Positions 1 to 8,142 are shown, numbered from the stretch's first letter. The stretch is 9,488 bases of DNA from an uncultured Clostridia bacterium (GCA_949747745.1 CATKFT010000268.1:1-9488); one strand, 5' to 3'. Numbers and translations: made by a program. The notes: a model not told the origin generated them from the sequence alone.

Positions 1-176
1 TCTTCTAAATATTTATAAAATTGTACATATAATTCTCCTACTATCTGTTGGTGAAGTGTTATTGGAGATTTTATTTTATATAATACTCCATTAATTACTT
101 CATACCTCTCTTCTTCACCCATTTGTAATAAATCTTCATAAGTATACTTTTTCACTTTGTACGCTAAATTTTGCAT
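1..176 (-). CDS. Uma2-family (DUF820) endonuclease-like protein, N-terminal part
   Basis: The first 58 codons of a gene that runs off the left edge. The protein begins MQNLAYKVKKYTYEDLLQMG and continues with an ERYEVINGVLYKI segment and an HQQIVGELYVQFYKYL helix. This order (YTYEDLL, E-R-Y-E-x-I-x-G, then H-Q-x-I-x-x-x-L) is the usual N-terminus of Uma2 proteins, which have a PD-(D/E)XK nuclease-like fold and mostly unknown biological roles. The active-site region lies outside the window. I chose the ATG at 176 because GGAG stands 9 bases upstream. An in-frame ATG at 200 (MKKEETKN extension) has that GGAG inside it, with no comparable site before it. The gene follows tpiA by about 60 bases with no hairpin between them, so some read-through from pgk-tpiA is possible, though the functions are unrelated. 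Confidence 0.75.
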   Translation of the reverse strand, partial: MQNLAYKVKKYTYEDLLQMGEEERYEVINGVLYKIKSPITLHQQIVGELYVQFYKYLE

Positions 177-236
177 ATTTTTAGTCTCCTCTTTCTTCAT
201 TTATTTAGCCCCCTTTTGTATACTTCCCTTATTTTT

Positions 237-983
237 TTAATAGTTCACAATTTTTGCAAATTCTTCTGGTTTAAGACTTGCTCCCCCAACTAATGCACCA
301 TCTATATCTGATGTACTAAATAGTTCTTTTGCATTTTCTGGTTTTACACTACCACCATATTGAATTATAACTCTTTTTGCTATGTTTTGTCCATATATTT
401 TACAAATTTCGTCACGAATTTCTTTTATGCTATTATTTGCATCTTCACTTGTTGCTGTTTTTCCTGTTCCTATTGCCCATATTGGCTCATACGCTATTAT
501 TGTCTTTTCTACTTGTTCATCTGTTAGTCCATCTAATGCAAGTCTTGTTTGTGTTGTAATTATATCTTTTGTTATTCCTTTTTCTCGCTCTTCTAGACTC
601 TCTCCTACACATACTATTGGTTTTAAATTGTTTTTAAATGCTGATTTTACTTTTCTATTTACTGTTTCATCTGTTTCTGCAAAATATTGTCTTCTTTCTG
701 AGTGTCCTATTATTACATATTCTACTCCTATTTGTTTTAACATAGAACCAGATATTTCACCAGTATATGCTCCACTTTCTTCCCAATGCATATTTTGAGC
801 ACCTATTTTTACATTTGCATCTTTGAAATGTTTTACTAAATATTTTAGATCTATAAATGGTGCACAAATTATAACTTCATGTTCTGTATCTTTTACTAAT
901 GGAATAAACTCTTCCATAAATTTCTTAGCTTCTTCTGGAGTCTTATTCATCTTCCAGTTTCCTGCAATTACTTTTTTTCGCAT
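237..983 (-). CDS. tpiA: Triosephosphate isomerase
   Basis: Interconverts dihydroxyacetone phosphate and glyceraldehyde 3-phosphate in cytosolic glycolysis and gluconeogenesis. The 248-residue length is typical for this TIM-barrel family. Visible catalytic elements are AGNWKMNK with Asn9 and Lys11, the electrophile His94 in [11 protein letters not shown], the base Glu166 in [15 protein letters not shown] (which also contains the mobile loop 6), and the phosphate-binding glycines in [10 protein letters not shown] (about 209-217) and [12 protein letters not shown] (231-242). AGGAGG stands about 8 bases before the ATG. The gene begins 48 bases after the pgk stop, with no terminator and no obvious promoter between them, so pgk-tpiA is most likely one transcript. 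No clear intrinsic terminator follows the stop codon. Confidence 0.98.
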   Translation of the reverse strand: MRKKVIAGNWKMNKTPEEAKKFMEEFIPLVKDTEHEVIICAPFIDLKYLVKHFKDANVKIGAQNMHWEESGAYTGEISGSMLKQIGVEYVIIGHSERRQYFAETDETVNRKVKSAFKNNLKPIVCVGESLEEREKGITKDIITTQTRLALDGLTDEQVEKTIIAYEPIWAIGTGKTATSEDANNSIKEIRDEICKIYGQNIAKRVIIQYGGSVKPENAKELFSTSDIDGALVGGASLKPEEFAKIVNY

Positions 984-1031
984 TATTTTTCCTCCTTTTT
1001 TAATCTCTCATTTTCATAGTTTTTGCTTTTA

Positions 1032-2219
1032 TTAATCTTTATTTTGTAAACATTCGATTCCTGGTAGTTTCTTTCCTTCTAAGAACTCTAAGCTTGCTCC
1101 TCCTCCTGTTGATATGTGTGTCATTTTGTCTGCCAATCCTGCTTTTTCTACTGCTGCTGCTGAATCTCCTCCTCCTATTATTGTTATTGCATCTACATTA
1201 GCTAATGCTTTTGCTATTTCATTTGTTCCTATTGCAAATTGGTCAAATTCAAATACTCCAAGTGGTCCATTCCATACTATTGTTTTTGCATTTTTAAGTT
1301 CTTCTTTGTATAGTTTTATTGTTTCTTCTCCTATATCGAATCCTTCCCAACCATCTGGTATTTCTGTGCATTTTACTGTTTTACTTTCTGTATCTTTACT
1401 AAATTCTTTTCCTAATTTTGTGTCTTGTGGAAGCATAAGTTTTACACCTTTTGCTTTTGCTTTTTCTATTAATTCTAATGCTAAATCTAATTTATCTAAT
1501 TCACATATAGAATTTCCAACTTCATATCCTTGTGCTTTAAAGAAAGTATATGCCATTGCTCCACCAATCATTAATGTATCTACTTTTTCAAGTAATGCAT
1601 TTATTACTCCAATTTTATCTGAAACTTTTTTTCCTCCTAATATAGCTACAAATGGTCTTTTTGGATTTTCTAAGGCATTTCCCATAAAGTCAAGTTCTTT
1701 TTCTATTAAGAAACCTGATACTGCTGGTAAGTAATCTGCTACACCTGCAGTTGATGCATGTGCTCTATGTGATGTACCAAATGCATCATTTACATATATA
1801 TCTGCAAGACTTGCAAGTTCACGTGACATGCTAGGATCATTTTTTTCTTCCCTTGCATCAAAACGTACATTTTCAAGTAAAACTACTTCTCCTTCTTTCA
1901 TAGAAGATGTTAATTCTTTTGCACTGTCTCCTATAATGTCATTTGCTAGTTTTACATCACATCCTAACTCTTTAGATAGTTCTTTTTGAACAGGAGCAAG
2001 TGAATATTCCTTTTTTACTTCTCCTTTTGGTCTTCCAAGGTGAGAACAAAGAATAACACTTGCACCATTTTCTATTAAATATTTTATAGTTGGTAATGAA
2101 GATACAATTCTTCTTGTATCTGTAATGTTTCCATTCTCATCTTGAGGTACGTTAAAATCACAACGAACTAAAACTTTTTTTCCTTTTACATCAATATCTT
2201 TTACTGTTTTTTTATTCAT
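1032..2219 (-). CDS. pgk: Phosphoglycerate kinase
   Basis: Transfers the acyl phosphate of 1,3-bisphosphoglycerate to ADP, giving ATP and 3-phosphoglycerate. I chose the ATG at 2219 ([10 protein letters not shown]), giving 395 residues, the normal bacterial length. The in-frame ATG at 2234 would add MEGFI but overlaps the GGAGGG Shine-Dalgarno (2227-2232), which is ideally spaced 7 bases before 2219. N-terminal substrate-binding motifs are VRCDFNVP (18-25), SHLGRPKG (59-66) and NVRF (117-120), with [15 protein letters not shown] (143-157). The C-terminal nucleotide-binding motifs are [10 protein letters not shown] (194-203), [10 protein letters not shown] (315-324), GGGDSAAAV (349-357) and [13 protein letters not shown] (370-382). 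It is the first gene of a pair with tpiA and has its own dyad-containing promoter, very similar to that of gap. Confidence 0.98.
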   Translation of the reverse strand: MNKKTVKDIDVKGKKVLVRCDFNVPQDENGNITDTRRIVSSLPTIKYLIENGASVILCSHLGRPKGEVKKEYSLAPVQKELSKELGCDVKLANDIIGDSAKELTSSMKEGEVVLLENVRFDAREEKNDPSMSRELASLADIYVNDAFGTSHRAHASTAGVADYLPAVSGFLIEKELDFMGNALENPKRPFVAILGGKKVSDKIGVINALLEKVDTLMIGGAMAYTFFKAQGYEVGNSICELDKLDLALELIEKAKAKGVKLMLPQDTKLGKEFSKDTESKTVKCTEIPDGWEGFDIGEETIKLYKEELKNAKTIVWNGPLGVFEFDQFAIGTNEIAKALANVDAITIIGGGDSAAAVEKAGLADKMTHISTGGGASLEFLEGKKLPGIECLQNKD

Positions 2220-2290
2220 AATAAATCCCTCCATTTAAATATATAATTTTCTTATAATGTATTATATCCTATTCTTTCTTTAACGATAAC

Positions 2291-2319
2291 ATTGTATACT
2301 AAAAAAGAATACTTTTCAA
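2291..2319 (-). promoter_or_regulatory. Sigma-A-type promoter of pgk-tpiA
   Basis: On the minus strand TTGAAA (2319-2314) is followed by exactly 17 bases and then TACAAT (2296-2291). This predicts a start near 2284 and a leader of about 65 bases. The -35 box is at the centre of the dyad at 2301-2331. A second possible -10 (TATAAT, 2266-2261) lies closer to the gene but has no good -35. The spacing match and the parallel element at gap are seen directly; promoter activity is inferred. Confidence 0.6.
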
Positions 2320-2331
2320 GTATTCTTTTTT
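2301..2331 (-). repeat. Dyad (14-bp arms, GAA centre) overlapping the pgk promoter; copy 1 of 2
   Basis: A perfect inverted repeat: arm 2301-2314, 3-base centre 2315-2317, arm 2318-2331. Read on the minus strand the arms are AAAAAAGAATACTT and its complement. The sequence has the look of an intrinsic terminator because the arm ends in six T. However, gap already has its own terminator at 2359-2387, and this dyad carries the pgk -35 box in its centre. The copy upstream of gap is the same except for one compensated base pair in the arms and one shorter T run. It may be an operator, an RNA hairpin, or a tandem terminator. Confidence 0.7.
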
Positions 2332-2354
2332 AAGTTTTTATATAAGATTTACCA

Positions 2355-2391
2355 TAATAAAACTTCCTTGTTAATTTAGGAAGTTTTTATT
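2355..2391 (-). terminator. Intrinsic terminator of gap
   Basis: Starting just after the gap stop codon, the minus-strand transcript folds as AAAACTTCCT / AGGAAGTTTT (10 bp, arms 2378-2387 and 2359-2368) around a 9-base AT-rich loop, and continues with TTTTATTAT. Position, orientation and T tract fit Rho-independent termination of gap. Confidence 0.7.
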
Positions 2392-2394
2392 ATT

Positions 2395-3411
2395 TTATCC
2401 TAATTCAGCAAAATATTTTATTGTTCTTACCATTTGGCTTGTATATGAATTTTCATTATCATACCATGCAACTACTTGAACTTGATATAATCCATCTTCT
2501 AGTTTTGTTACCATTGTTTGTGTAGAATCAAATAATGAACCATAATTCATACCTATAACATCTGAAGATACTAGATATTCATCTGTATATCCATAAGATG
2601 CACTTGAAACAGATTTCATTGTTTCATTAATCTTCTCTTCTGTTATATCTTCTCCTTTTACAACTGCTACAAGTATTGTTGTAGAACCTGTTACAACTGG
2701 AACTCTTTGTGCTGAACCTATTAATTTTCCATTTAATTCTGGAATAACAAGACCTATTGCTTTTGCAGCTCCTGTTGTGTTTGGAACTATGTTTGCAGCT
2801 GCTGCTCTTGCTCTTCTTAAATCACCTTTTCTATGTGGTCCATCAAGTACCATTTGGTCTCCAGTATAAGCATGAACTGTTGTCATTATTCCTGATTGAA
2901 TTGGTGCATAGTCATTTAATGCTTTTGCCATTGGTGCTAAACAGTTTGTTGTACAAGATGCTGCTGATACTATGTTGTCTTCTGGTGTTAATATTCCTTC
3001 ATTTACACCAAATACTACTGTTTTTAAGTCATTTCCTGCTGGTGCTGATATAACTACTTTTTTTGCTCCTGCTTCTATATGTGCCATAGCTTTTTCTTTT
3101 GATGTATAGAATCCTGTACATTCTAATACAACATCCACACCAATTTCTCCCCATGGTAAATCTTTTGCGTCTTTTTGTGCATATATTTTTATTGTTTTTC
3201 CATCTACTGTAATTGAATCTTCTCCTGCAACTACTGTATCTGCTTTTTCATATTTTTTTTGAGCAGAATCATACTTTAATAAATGTGCAAGCATTTCTGG
3301 GCTTGTTAAATCGTTTATTGCAACAATTTCATACCCCTCTTGACCAAACATTTGTCTAAATGCTAGACGTCCAATACGTCCAAAACCATTAATGGCTACT
3401 CTAACTGACAT
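2395..3411 (-). CDS. gap: NAD-dependent glyceraldehyde-3-phosphate dehydrogenase
   Basis: Oxidises and phosphorylates glyceraldehyde 3-phosphate to 1,3-bisphosphoglycerate, the step feeding Pgk. At 338 residues it is full length. The Rossmann motif INGFGRIGR (7-15) opens the protein. AINDL (31-35) carries Asp34, which favours NAD over NADP and so a glycolytic role. The catalytic Cys153 is in [10 protein letters not shown] (151-160) and His180 is in [10 protein letters not shown] (177-186). [22 protein letters not shown] (197-218), RVPVVTGS and the C-terminal [12 protein letters not shown] (317-328) complete the family pattern. AGGAGG (3420-3425) stands 8 bases before the ATG. The gene appears monocistronic: promoter with dyad upstream, terminator directly after the stop. 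No cggR regulator gene is adjacent. Confidence 0.98.
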   Translation of the reverse strand: MSVRVAINGFGRIGRLAFRQMFGQEGYEIVAINDLTSPEMLAHLLKYDSAQKKYEKADTVVAGEDSITVDGKTIKIYAQKDAKDLPWGEIGVDVVLECTGFYTSKEKAMAHIEAGAKKVVISAPAGNDLKTVVFGVNEGILTPEDNIVSAASCTTNCLAPMAKALNDYAPIQSGIMTTVHAYTGDQMVLDGPHRKGDLRRARAAAANIVPNTTGAAKAIGLVIPELNGKLIGSAQRVPVVTGSTTILVAVVKGEDITEEKINETMKSVSSASYGYTDEYLVSSDVIGMNYGSLFDSTQTMVTKLEDGLYQVQVVAWYDNENSYTSQMVRTIKYFAELG

Positions 3412-3486
3412 ATTTTTTTCCTCCTTAAAATATTTAAAATTTTTCCTATCTTTAGTATGTTACCCATTTTTTCTTTAGGCAATACA

Positions 3487-3515
3487 ATTCTATATCAAAA
3501 AAGAACACTTTTCAA
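3487..3515 (-). promoter_or_regulatory. Sigma-A-type promoter of gap
   Basis: Minus-strand TTGAAA (3515-3510), a 17-base spacer, then TAGAAT (3492-3487), predicting a start near 3480 and a leader of about 68 bases. The same box spacing, dyad position and leader length occur at pgk. Similarity continues into the start of the leader: both have a TTAAAGAAAGAATAGG or CTAAAGAAAAAATGGG type segment after the -10. Confidence 0.6.
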
Positions 3516-3526
3516 GTGTTCTTTTT
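3498..3526 (-). repeat. Dyad (13-bp arms, GAA centre) overlapping the gap promoter; copy 2 of 2
   Basis: Inverted repeat with arms 3498-3510 and 3514-3526. Minus-strand arms read AAAAAGAACACTT and its complement, and TC/GA pairs extend the stem outside a single unpaired A at 3497. Compared with the pgk copy, GAATACTT/AAGTATTC has become GAACACTT/AAGTGTTC, a change on both arms that keeps pairing. It lies 40 bases beyond the stop of the pilin-like gene and ends in six T, so it may also be that gene's intrinsic terminator. No other terminator is visible there. Confidence 0.7.
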
Positions 3527-3566
3527 GATTTTTTTTAATTTAGCTGAACTACCTATTGTACCTTAC

Positions 3567-5087
3567 TTATAAACAAAATCCAGGAGCTATACCATAGGTT
3601 GAATAATATCCATTTTCCCTAGAACACTGTTCAAAACTAGACCACCACATATAGGCTTGAGTACCATAATCAGGAGTTCTCAACCACTTACTAATTTCAA
3701 ATCTTGTTTTTAATGTCATCCCTAAATTAGTTCGCCCCTCAACTACTCGGCTAAAAAAAAGGTATTCTGTTCCTTCTGGCGCTTTGCTTTTTCTGTTCGA
3801 AGTAGATAATATATATCCTTTTGGGCATACCTCATAATACGATAGAACCCACAAGTAATCATTAACAACACCATACTCAGTAGTATCCATATCTAGTCCA
3901 TATATCTTTTTTACCATTTTTATATTAGCAATACTTTTAATTTTATCATACTCTGTACTATTTAATCTAGTTCTAACATCAGATTTGCCATATGGATAAT
4001 TACTATTTGAGTGCATTTTTGAATTAAATAGTGAATTAACATATTCAAAAGTAATTCCTGCATATTTGTTAGTCTTTCCATCTTCATTTTTATATACACT
4101 TACATCAGACAATTCATCATGATTAAATCCTAATATCCTTACGTTATTACCATTAAGTTTCATGGTATCTCCAATTCCTATGGTTATTGTTTTTTCATTG
4201 AATTTTATTTTTACCTCTTCAGCAATATCTTTTTTTATTATATCATCGTTATTTGATATTATTTTTGCAGCTTCTGCCATTTCCTCCCATGTATATAATG
4301 CTGAAATGTCTTTTGCAGAATGTGATGGTTTCATTTCTGGTGGTGGTTGAATCACTGTTACTGTAAATGTTTCTATTTTTCCTTCACATGTTATTGTTAT
4401 TTCTACTTCTCCATAGCTTTCACTAGAAGTTACTTTTATTGTTCCGTTTTCTCCTAACTCAACTGTTATTATATTTTCTTTGTTTACTATTATTGTTGGT
4501 AGCGGTGGTATTTCTTGTTCTTCAATATTGCTTGGCTCCATATTTACCATTATTTTATCATTTTCCATTACTATTTTATAATATTTTCCAGATATTTCTG
4601 CAAAATATTGTGTTGTTCCTTCTGCATATTTTAAAGTATATATTAAACTTGCTGTAGAATTTTCATCCATTGTTATTTCTTTATCGCTTAATTCTATTCC
4701 ATCTACAGTATTTGCTCCTGATGTTTTTGGCACTATTTTATATCCTTGTTCTTTTAAATCATTTACTATTTTATCTATTGTTACTTTTTCTCCTCCTGCT
4801 AATTCTTCCGTTTTTTTATCTGCATATGAAAGCTGTGCTTGCTCTTCTATTTCTTTTATTTTTGTTATTAGGCTTGCATTTTTGGTTGTTTTGAATATAC
4901 CTCTTTCACCTAAAGTTAGGGTTAGTGTTACTCCTACAATTATTAATATTATAATTATGGTTATCATTAGAGCTATCAATGTTATCCCTTTATTACTTTT
5001 AATTTTTCTTTTCAATATGCCCTCTCTTATTGTATCTGCTTTATCATTTTTTTGTTCACTTATTTCTTCTTTTGCATTTCTATACAT
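3567..5087 (-). CDS. Type IV pilin-like surface protein with DUF6273-like C-terminal domain
   Basis: A 506-residue protein with a class III (prepilin-type) signal. Basic KRKIKSNKG ends at Gly34, the likely prepilin-peptidase site, followed by ITLIALMITIIIILIIVGVTL, a hydrophobic helix (about 35-57). Position +5 is Ala rather than the usual Glu. GERGIFKTTKNA and a charged helix (60-95) follow, as in clostridial pilin-like proteins. Residues about 198-246 form a short beta-rich, Ig-like segment, and PPPEMKPS (248-255) is a linker. The rest, from ISALYTWEEMAEAAKII (261-277) through NNVRILGFNHDELSD (314-328) and WWSSFEQCSRENG to the terminal YGIAPGFCL, resembles DUF6273 domains, whose function is unknown. 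After cleavage it would be anchored by its N-terminal helix. The ATG at 5087 has AGGAGG 5 bases upstream. A TTG at 5015 with GAGGG would give a shorter leader. No other pilus genes are in the window. Confidence 0.8.
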   Translation of the reverse strand: MYRNAKEEISEQKNDKADTIREGILKRKIKSNKGITLIALMITIIIILIIVGVTLTLTLGERGIFKTTKNASLITKIKEIEEQAQLSYADKKTEELAGGEKVTIDKIVNDLKEQGYKIVPKTSGANTVDGIELSDKEITMDENSTASLIYTLKYAEGTTQYFAEISGKYYKIVMENDKIMVNMEPSNIEEQEIPPLPTIIVNKENIITVELGENGTIKVTSSESYGEVEITITCEGKIETFTVTVIQPPPEMKPSHSAKDISALYTWEEMAEAAKIISNNDDIIKKDIAEEVKIKFNEKTITIGIGDTMKLNGNNVRILGFNHDELSDVSVYKNEDGKTNKYAGITFEYVNSLFNSKMHSNSNYPYGKSDVRTRLNSTEYDKIKSIANIKMVKKIYGLDMDTTEYGVVNDYLWVLSYYEVCPKGYILSTSNRKSKAPEGTEYLFFSRVVEGRTNLGMTLKTRFEISKWLRTPDYGTQAYMWWSSFEQCSRENGYYSTYGIAPGFCL

Positions 5088-5116
5088 ATTTTCCTCCTAT
5101 ATTTTATTTTTTTGTA

Positions 5117-5125
5117 ATTATACCA
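5117..5125 (-). promoter_or_regulatory. Extended -10 promoter of the pilin-like gene
   Basis: Minus-strand TGGTATAAT (5125-5117) is a perfect extended -10 (TGnTATAAT), placing a start near 5110 and a short leader containing AGGAGG (5093-5098). The -35 region is only AT-rich, as is common for extended -10 promoters. Confidence 0.55.
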
Positions 5126-5164
5126 TTATTATTTAGTATATAAATTAGTTTGGAGGCATTTTAT

Positions 5165-5302
5165 ATGTTGTTAATTTACTTAATATGTTACATACGAAAA
5201 GCACTACTTGAAATAATTTATTCTAATATGCATACAATTAGTTTTATGACTATACTAATGATTCGTAACTTGAAATATATTTCCATTCATCTGTATTTTT
5301 AG
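5165..5302 (+). CDS. Possible 45-residue protein on the opposite strand
   Basis: This is the only plus-strand candidate I would keep, at low confidence. An ATG at 5165 has GGAGG (5152-5156) 8 bases upstream and opens 45 codons ending in TAG at 5302. The product, starting MLLIYLICYIRKALLEIIYS, is rich in Ile, Leu and Met with several basic residues. I recognise no family. It fills the otherwise empty space between the ogt terminator and the pilin-like gene and is divergent from the latter. Against it: no convincing plus-strand promoter is visible, and AT-rich intergenic DNA often produces hydrophobic open frames. Confidence 0.22.
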   Translation: MLLIYLICYIRKALLEIIYSNMHTISFMTILMIRNLKYISIHLYF

Positions 5303-5303
5303 C

Positions 5304-5345
5304 AAAAAAGAAAAAGGTGTTCTAAAATAGAACCTCTCTTTCTTT
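5304..5345 (-). terminator. Intrinsic terminator of ylmH-ogt
   Basis: Six bases after the ogt stop the minus-strand transcript can fold an 18-position stem (arms 5345-5328 and 5324-5307, 3-base loop) with 16 pairs including one G-U and a two-base internal mismatch, followed by a T run (CTTTTTT read across 5310-5304). Confidence 0.75.
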
Positions 5346-5351
5346 TGTATT

Positions 5352-5810
5352 TTAAAAAAACATATTTTCTAATTCTAGCAAAATCTGTTTTACATCTAAT
5401 CCTCCTGCATATCCTACTAAAGCTCCATTTTTCCCAATAACTCTATGACACGGAACAATTATCATAATAGGATTTTTATTATTTGCACCACCTACTGCTC
5501 TACATGCATTTATATTTCCTATCTTTTCTGCAATGTCTTTATAACTACAAGTTTTACCATATGGAATTTCTAATAATGCTTTCCATACATTTTTTTGAAA
5601 TTCTGTACCATTTAATTTTATTGGAATATCAAAATATTTTCTTTTTCCACTAAAATATTCCATAAGTTGATTATATGTATTTTTTATTAATTTACTTTCT
5701 TTTTCAATTTGCATATTAATATTTTCATCTAAATAAAGTGCTGTTATATTATTATTATTTTCTTCTATGCAAATAACTCCTATAGGAGTTTTATAATGAT
5801 ATCTATTCAT
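5352..5810 (-). CDS. ogt: Methylated-DNA-[protein]-cysteine S-methyltransferase
   Basis: Suicide repair protein that moves the alkyl group from O6-alkylguanine (or O4-alkylthymine) in DNA to its own cysteine. The 152 residues match the short Ogt/MGMT form without an Ada N-terminal domain. The N-terminal part (1-65) is the ribonuclease H-like domain. The DNA-binding/active-site domain contains TEFQKNVWKALLEIPYGKT (69-87), the recognition helix CRAVGGANNKNP (103-114) with the likely arginine finger Arg104, the acceptor Cys121 in VPCHRVIG (119-126), and GYAGGLDVKQ (133-142). It starts 19 bases after the ylmH stop, with AAGGG close before the ATG, and shares that gene's transcript. A strong terminator follows. 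The symbol ogt is used for the family; mgt would be equally defensible. Confidence 0.95.
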   Translation of the reverse strand: MNRYHYKTPIGVICIEENNNNITALYLDENINMQIEKESKLIKNTYNQLMEYFSGKRKYFDIPIKLNGTEFQKNVWKALLEIPYGKTCSYKDIAEKIGNINACRAVGGANNKNPIMIIVPCHRVIGKNGALVGYAGGLDVKQILLELENMFF

Positions 5811-5829
5811 ATTTCCCTTTTTTAAATAC

Positions 5830-6633
5830 TTATAAATACTTTTCTACTTTCAGTATTATTCTTCCTTTCTTTGTATTACCTTCTATATTTTTTATTATAA
5901 ACCTACCTTTTCCCCTTATTGTTAAAATATCTTCTTCTTTTAATGTTTTTGAATCTTTTATAATATTTTCAAAATTCACAAATACCCTACCACTATTTAC
6001 AATCTCTTTTGCTTTTGTTCGTGAAGTTTTCATAAGCTCTGAAACAATATTATCTAATCTTAGAGAAGATATTATAATTTGTAATTCTTCTGTTTTTACT
6101 TCTTTTTCATATAATTCATCTATCCTCTTTATATTTATATATGATTTACTAAACCTTGTTAAGCTAGATATATTGATTTTTACAAAATCTATAATTTCAT
6201 TTAATACTATAATGTTTGAACCTTCATCAAATACTACTATATCACCTATTTTCTCTCTTTTTATTCCCATTTTCATTAATCCTCCAAGATAATCCCTATG
6301 TTCATATTTATCTTTTAGATCATTTGGTAAAATAATTTCTACAACTCCCATTATAGTATCATAATTTTTCTTTACTATTTCTTTATTAAATTTATCTGGA
6401 TAAAATATTGCTACAACTCTTTCAGATTTTTCATTTCCACCAAAAAATATATAATTTTCATATTTAATGCTTTTTAATAAACTTTGTATTAAATTTCTTT
6501 GATACATATCTAAAAAGTCTGTATTAGTTATTTTATTTCTATCTTTAGCAAACTCTATTTTATCTAAAGCTTTTGCAATAAGTAATCTATCTTCTTCTTT
6601 TACATATTTTTTTAAAATTTCATGTTTGTTCAT
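5830..6633 (-). CDS. ylmH: YlmH-family S4-domain RNA-binding protein (RqcP2-like)
   Basis: A 267-residue protein colinear with B. subtilis YlmH. The N-terminal region (1-100) includes TDFLDMYQRNLIQSLL (38-53) and YIFFGGNEKSERVVAIFYP (61-79), matching FFGGYEGAERKRALIYP in YlmH. The middle has EHRDYLGGLMKMGIKREKIGD (111-131), also family-diagnostic. The S4 RNA-binding domain spans about 189-247: SSLRLDNIVSELMKTSRTKA, SGRVFVN and EEDILTIRGKGRF. Members bind the large ribosomal subunit and act in ribosome-associated quality control of stalled nascent chains. In many Firmicutes ylmH sits in the ylm/divIVA cluster, so pairing with ogt here is a different context. I chose the ATG at 6633 because GAGGG lies 7 bases upstream. 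An upstream in-frame ATG at 6681 lies within the enolase terminator hairpin and has no Shine-Dalgarno. Confidence 0.9.
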   Translation of the reverse strand: MNKHEILKKYVKEEDRLLIAKALDKIEFAKDRNKITNTDFLDMYQRNLIQSLLKSIKYENYIFFGGNEKSERVVAIFYPDKFNKEIVKKNYDTIMGVVEIILPNDLKDKYEHRDYLGGLMKMGIKREKIGDIVVFDEGSNIIVLNEIIDFVKINISSLTRFSKSYINIKRIDELYEKEVKTEELQIIISSLRLDNIVSELMKTSRTKAKEIVNSGRVFVNFENIIKDSKTLKEEDILTIRGKGRFIIKNIEGNTKKGRIILKVEKYL

Positions 6634-6663
6634 CTTTTTTCCCTCATAAATTAATATAATCTT

Positions 6664-6672
6664 ATCATACCA
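6664..6672 (-). promoter_or_regulatory. Extended -10 promoter of ylmH-ogt
   Basis: Minus-strand TGGTATGAT (6672-6664) matches an extended -10 and would start transcription near 6657, about 24 bases before the ylmH ATG. It directly abuts the enolase terminator stem, so one gene's terminator runs into the next gene's promoter. No strong -35 is visible. Confidence 0.45.
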
Positions 6673-6712
6673 TAAAAGCATACAAATTTCTATATTAATT
6701 TGTATGCTTTTA
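6673..6712 (-). terminator. Perfect 16-bp stem-loop, likely eno terminator
   Basis: Arms 6673-6688 and 6697-6712 are exact reverse complements around an 8-base AT-rich loop. Read on the minus strand the second arm ends CTTTTA. It is about 150 bases after the enolase stop, with the inverted-repeat element between them. The A/T-rich ends would also allow weak termination in the other direction. Confidence 0.65.
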
Positions 6713-6713
6713 T

Positions 6714-6845
6714 TAATTGTGGCTTACTGTTTAGACTATATATAATTTATTAATTTTTTCAATGTGTTGAAAACTAAATTTTTATTAAAATGTCTTAAAA
6801 TTGATTTTCACAATGAAAATTTTATAGTCTGAGCAGTAACAATTA
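6714..6845. repeat. 132-bp nested inverted-repeat element, MITE-like or structured RNA
   Basis: The outer arms TTACTGTTTAGACTATA (6724-6740) and TATAGTCTGAGCAGTAA (6823-6839) pair at 15 of 17 positions. The two exceptions become G-U pairs only in a plus-strand RNA. TAATTG/CAATTA (6714-6719, 6840-6845) extends the outer stem beyond a 4-base bulge (6720-6723). Inside are TTTTCAA-TGTG-TTGAAAA (6756-6773), ATTTT-TATT-AAAAT (6778-6791) and ATTTTCA-CAA-TGAAAAT (6804-6820). Each half carries a similar TTTTCA-containing hairpin, so the whole is an imperfect palindrome of palindromes. It has no coding capacity and no clear target-site duplication. Confidence 0.55.
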
Positions 6846-6860
6846 TAGTTCTATAATAAT

Positions 6861-8142
<1,282 letters not shown>

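Noticed and set aside
377..1734. Long plus-strand open frames opposite tpiA and pgk (for example 382-798 and 1114-1734)
   Set aside because: They lie entirely opposite strongly conserved enzymes, lack Shine-Dalgarno sites, and have low-complexity Ser/Phe/Leu-rich products typical of antisense shadows in AT-rich genes.
2757..3053. Plus-strand Leu-rich open frame opposite gap
   Set aside because: Leu/His/Val repetition is the antisense image of gap codons; there is no ribosome binding site or family resemblance.
2281..3530. CcpA cre sites or CggR operators near gap and pgk
   Set aside because: No sequence resembling TGWAARCGYTWNCW or CGGGAC-type repeats was found in either leader.
3567..3800. 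C-terminal end of the pilin-like protein as a diversity-generating retroelement variable region
   Set aside because: The terminal domain could suggest a ligand-binding fold, but no reverse transcriptase or A-rich template repeat of this region is visible in the window.
4162..5136. Hydrophobic plus-strand frames opposite the pilin-like gene
   Set aside because: They mirror the coding frame of a gene with a clear start, promoter and domain structure; hydrophobicity follows from poly-pyrimidine composition.
5307..5345. ogt terminator as a third copy of the gap/pgk dyad, because it contains TAGAACACC and T runs
   Set aside because: Arm sequence, loop and spacing differ, no promoter boxes overlap it, and the short AGAACAC match is explained by general composition.
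6633..6681. Upstream ATG at 6681 as start of ylmH
   Set aside because: It sits inside the perfect terminator stem and upstream of the likely transcription start, has no Shine-Dalgarno, and the extension is absent from the YlmH family pattern.
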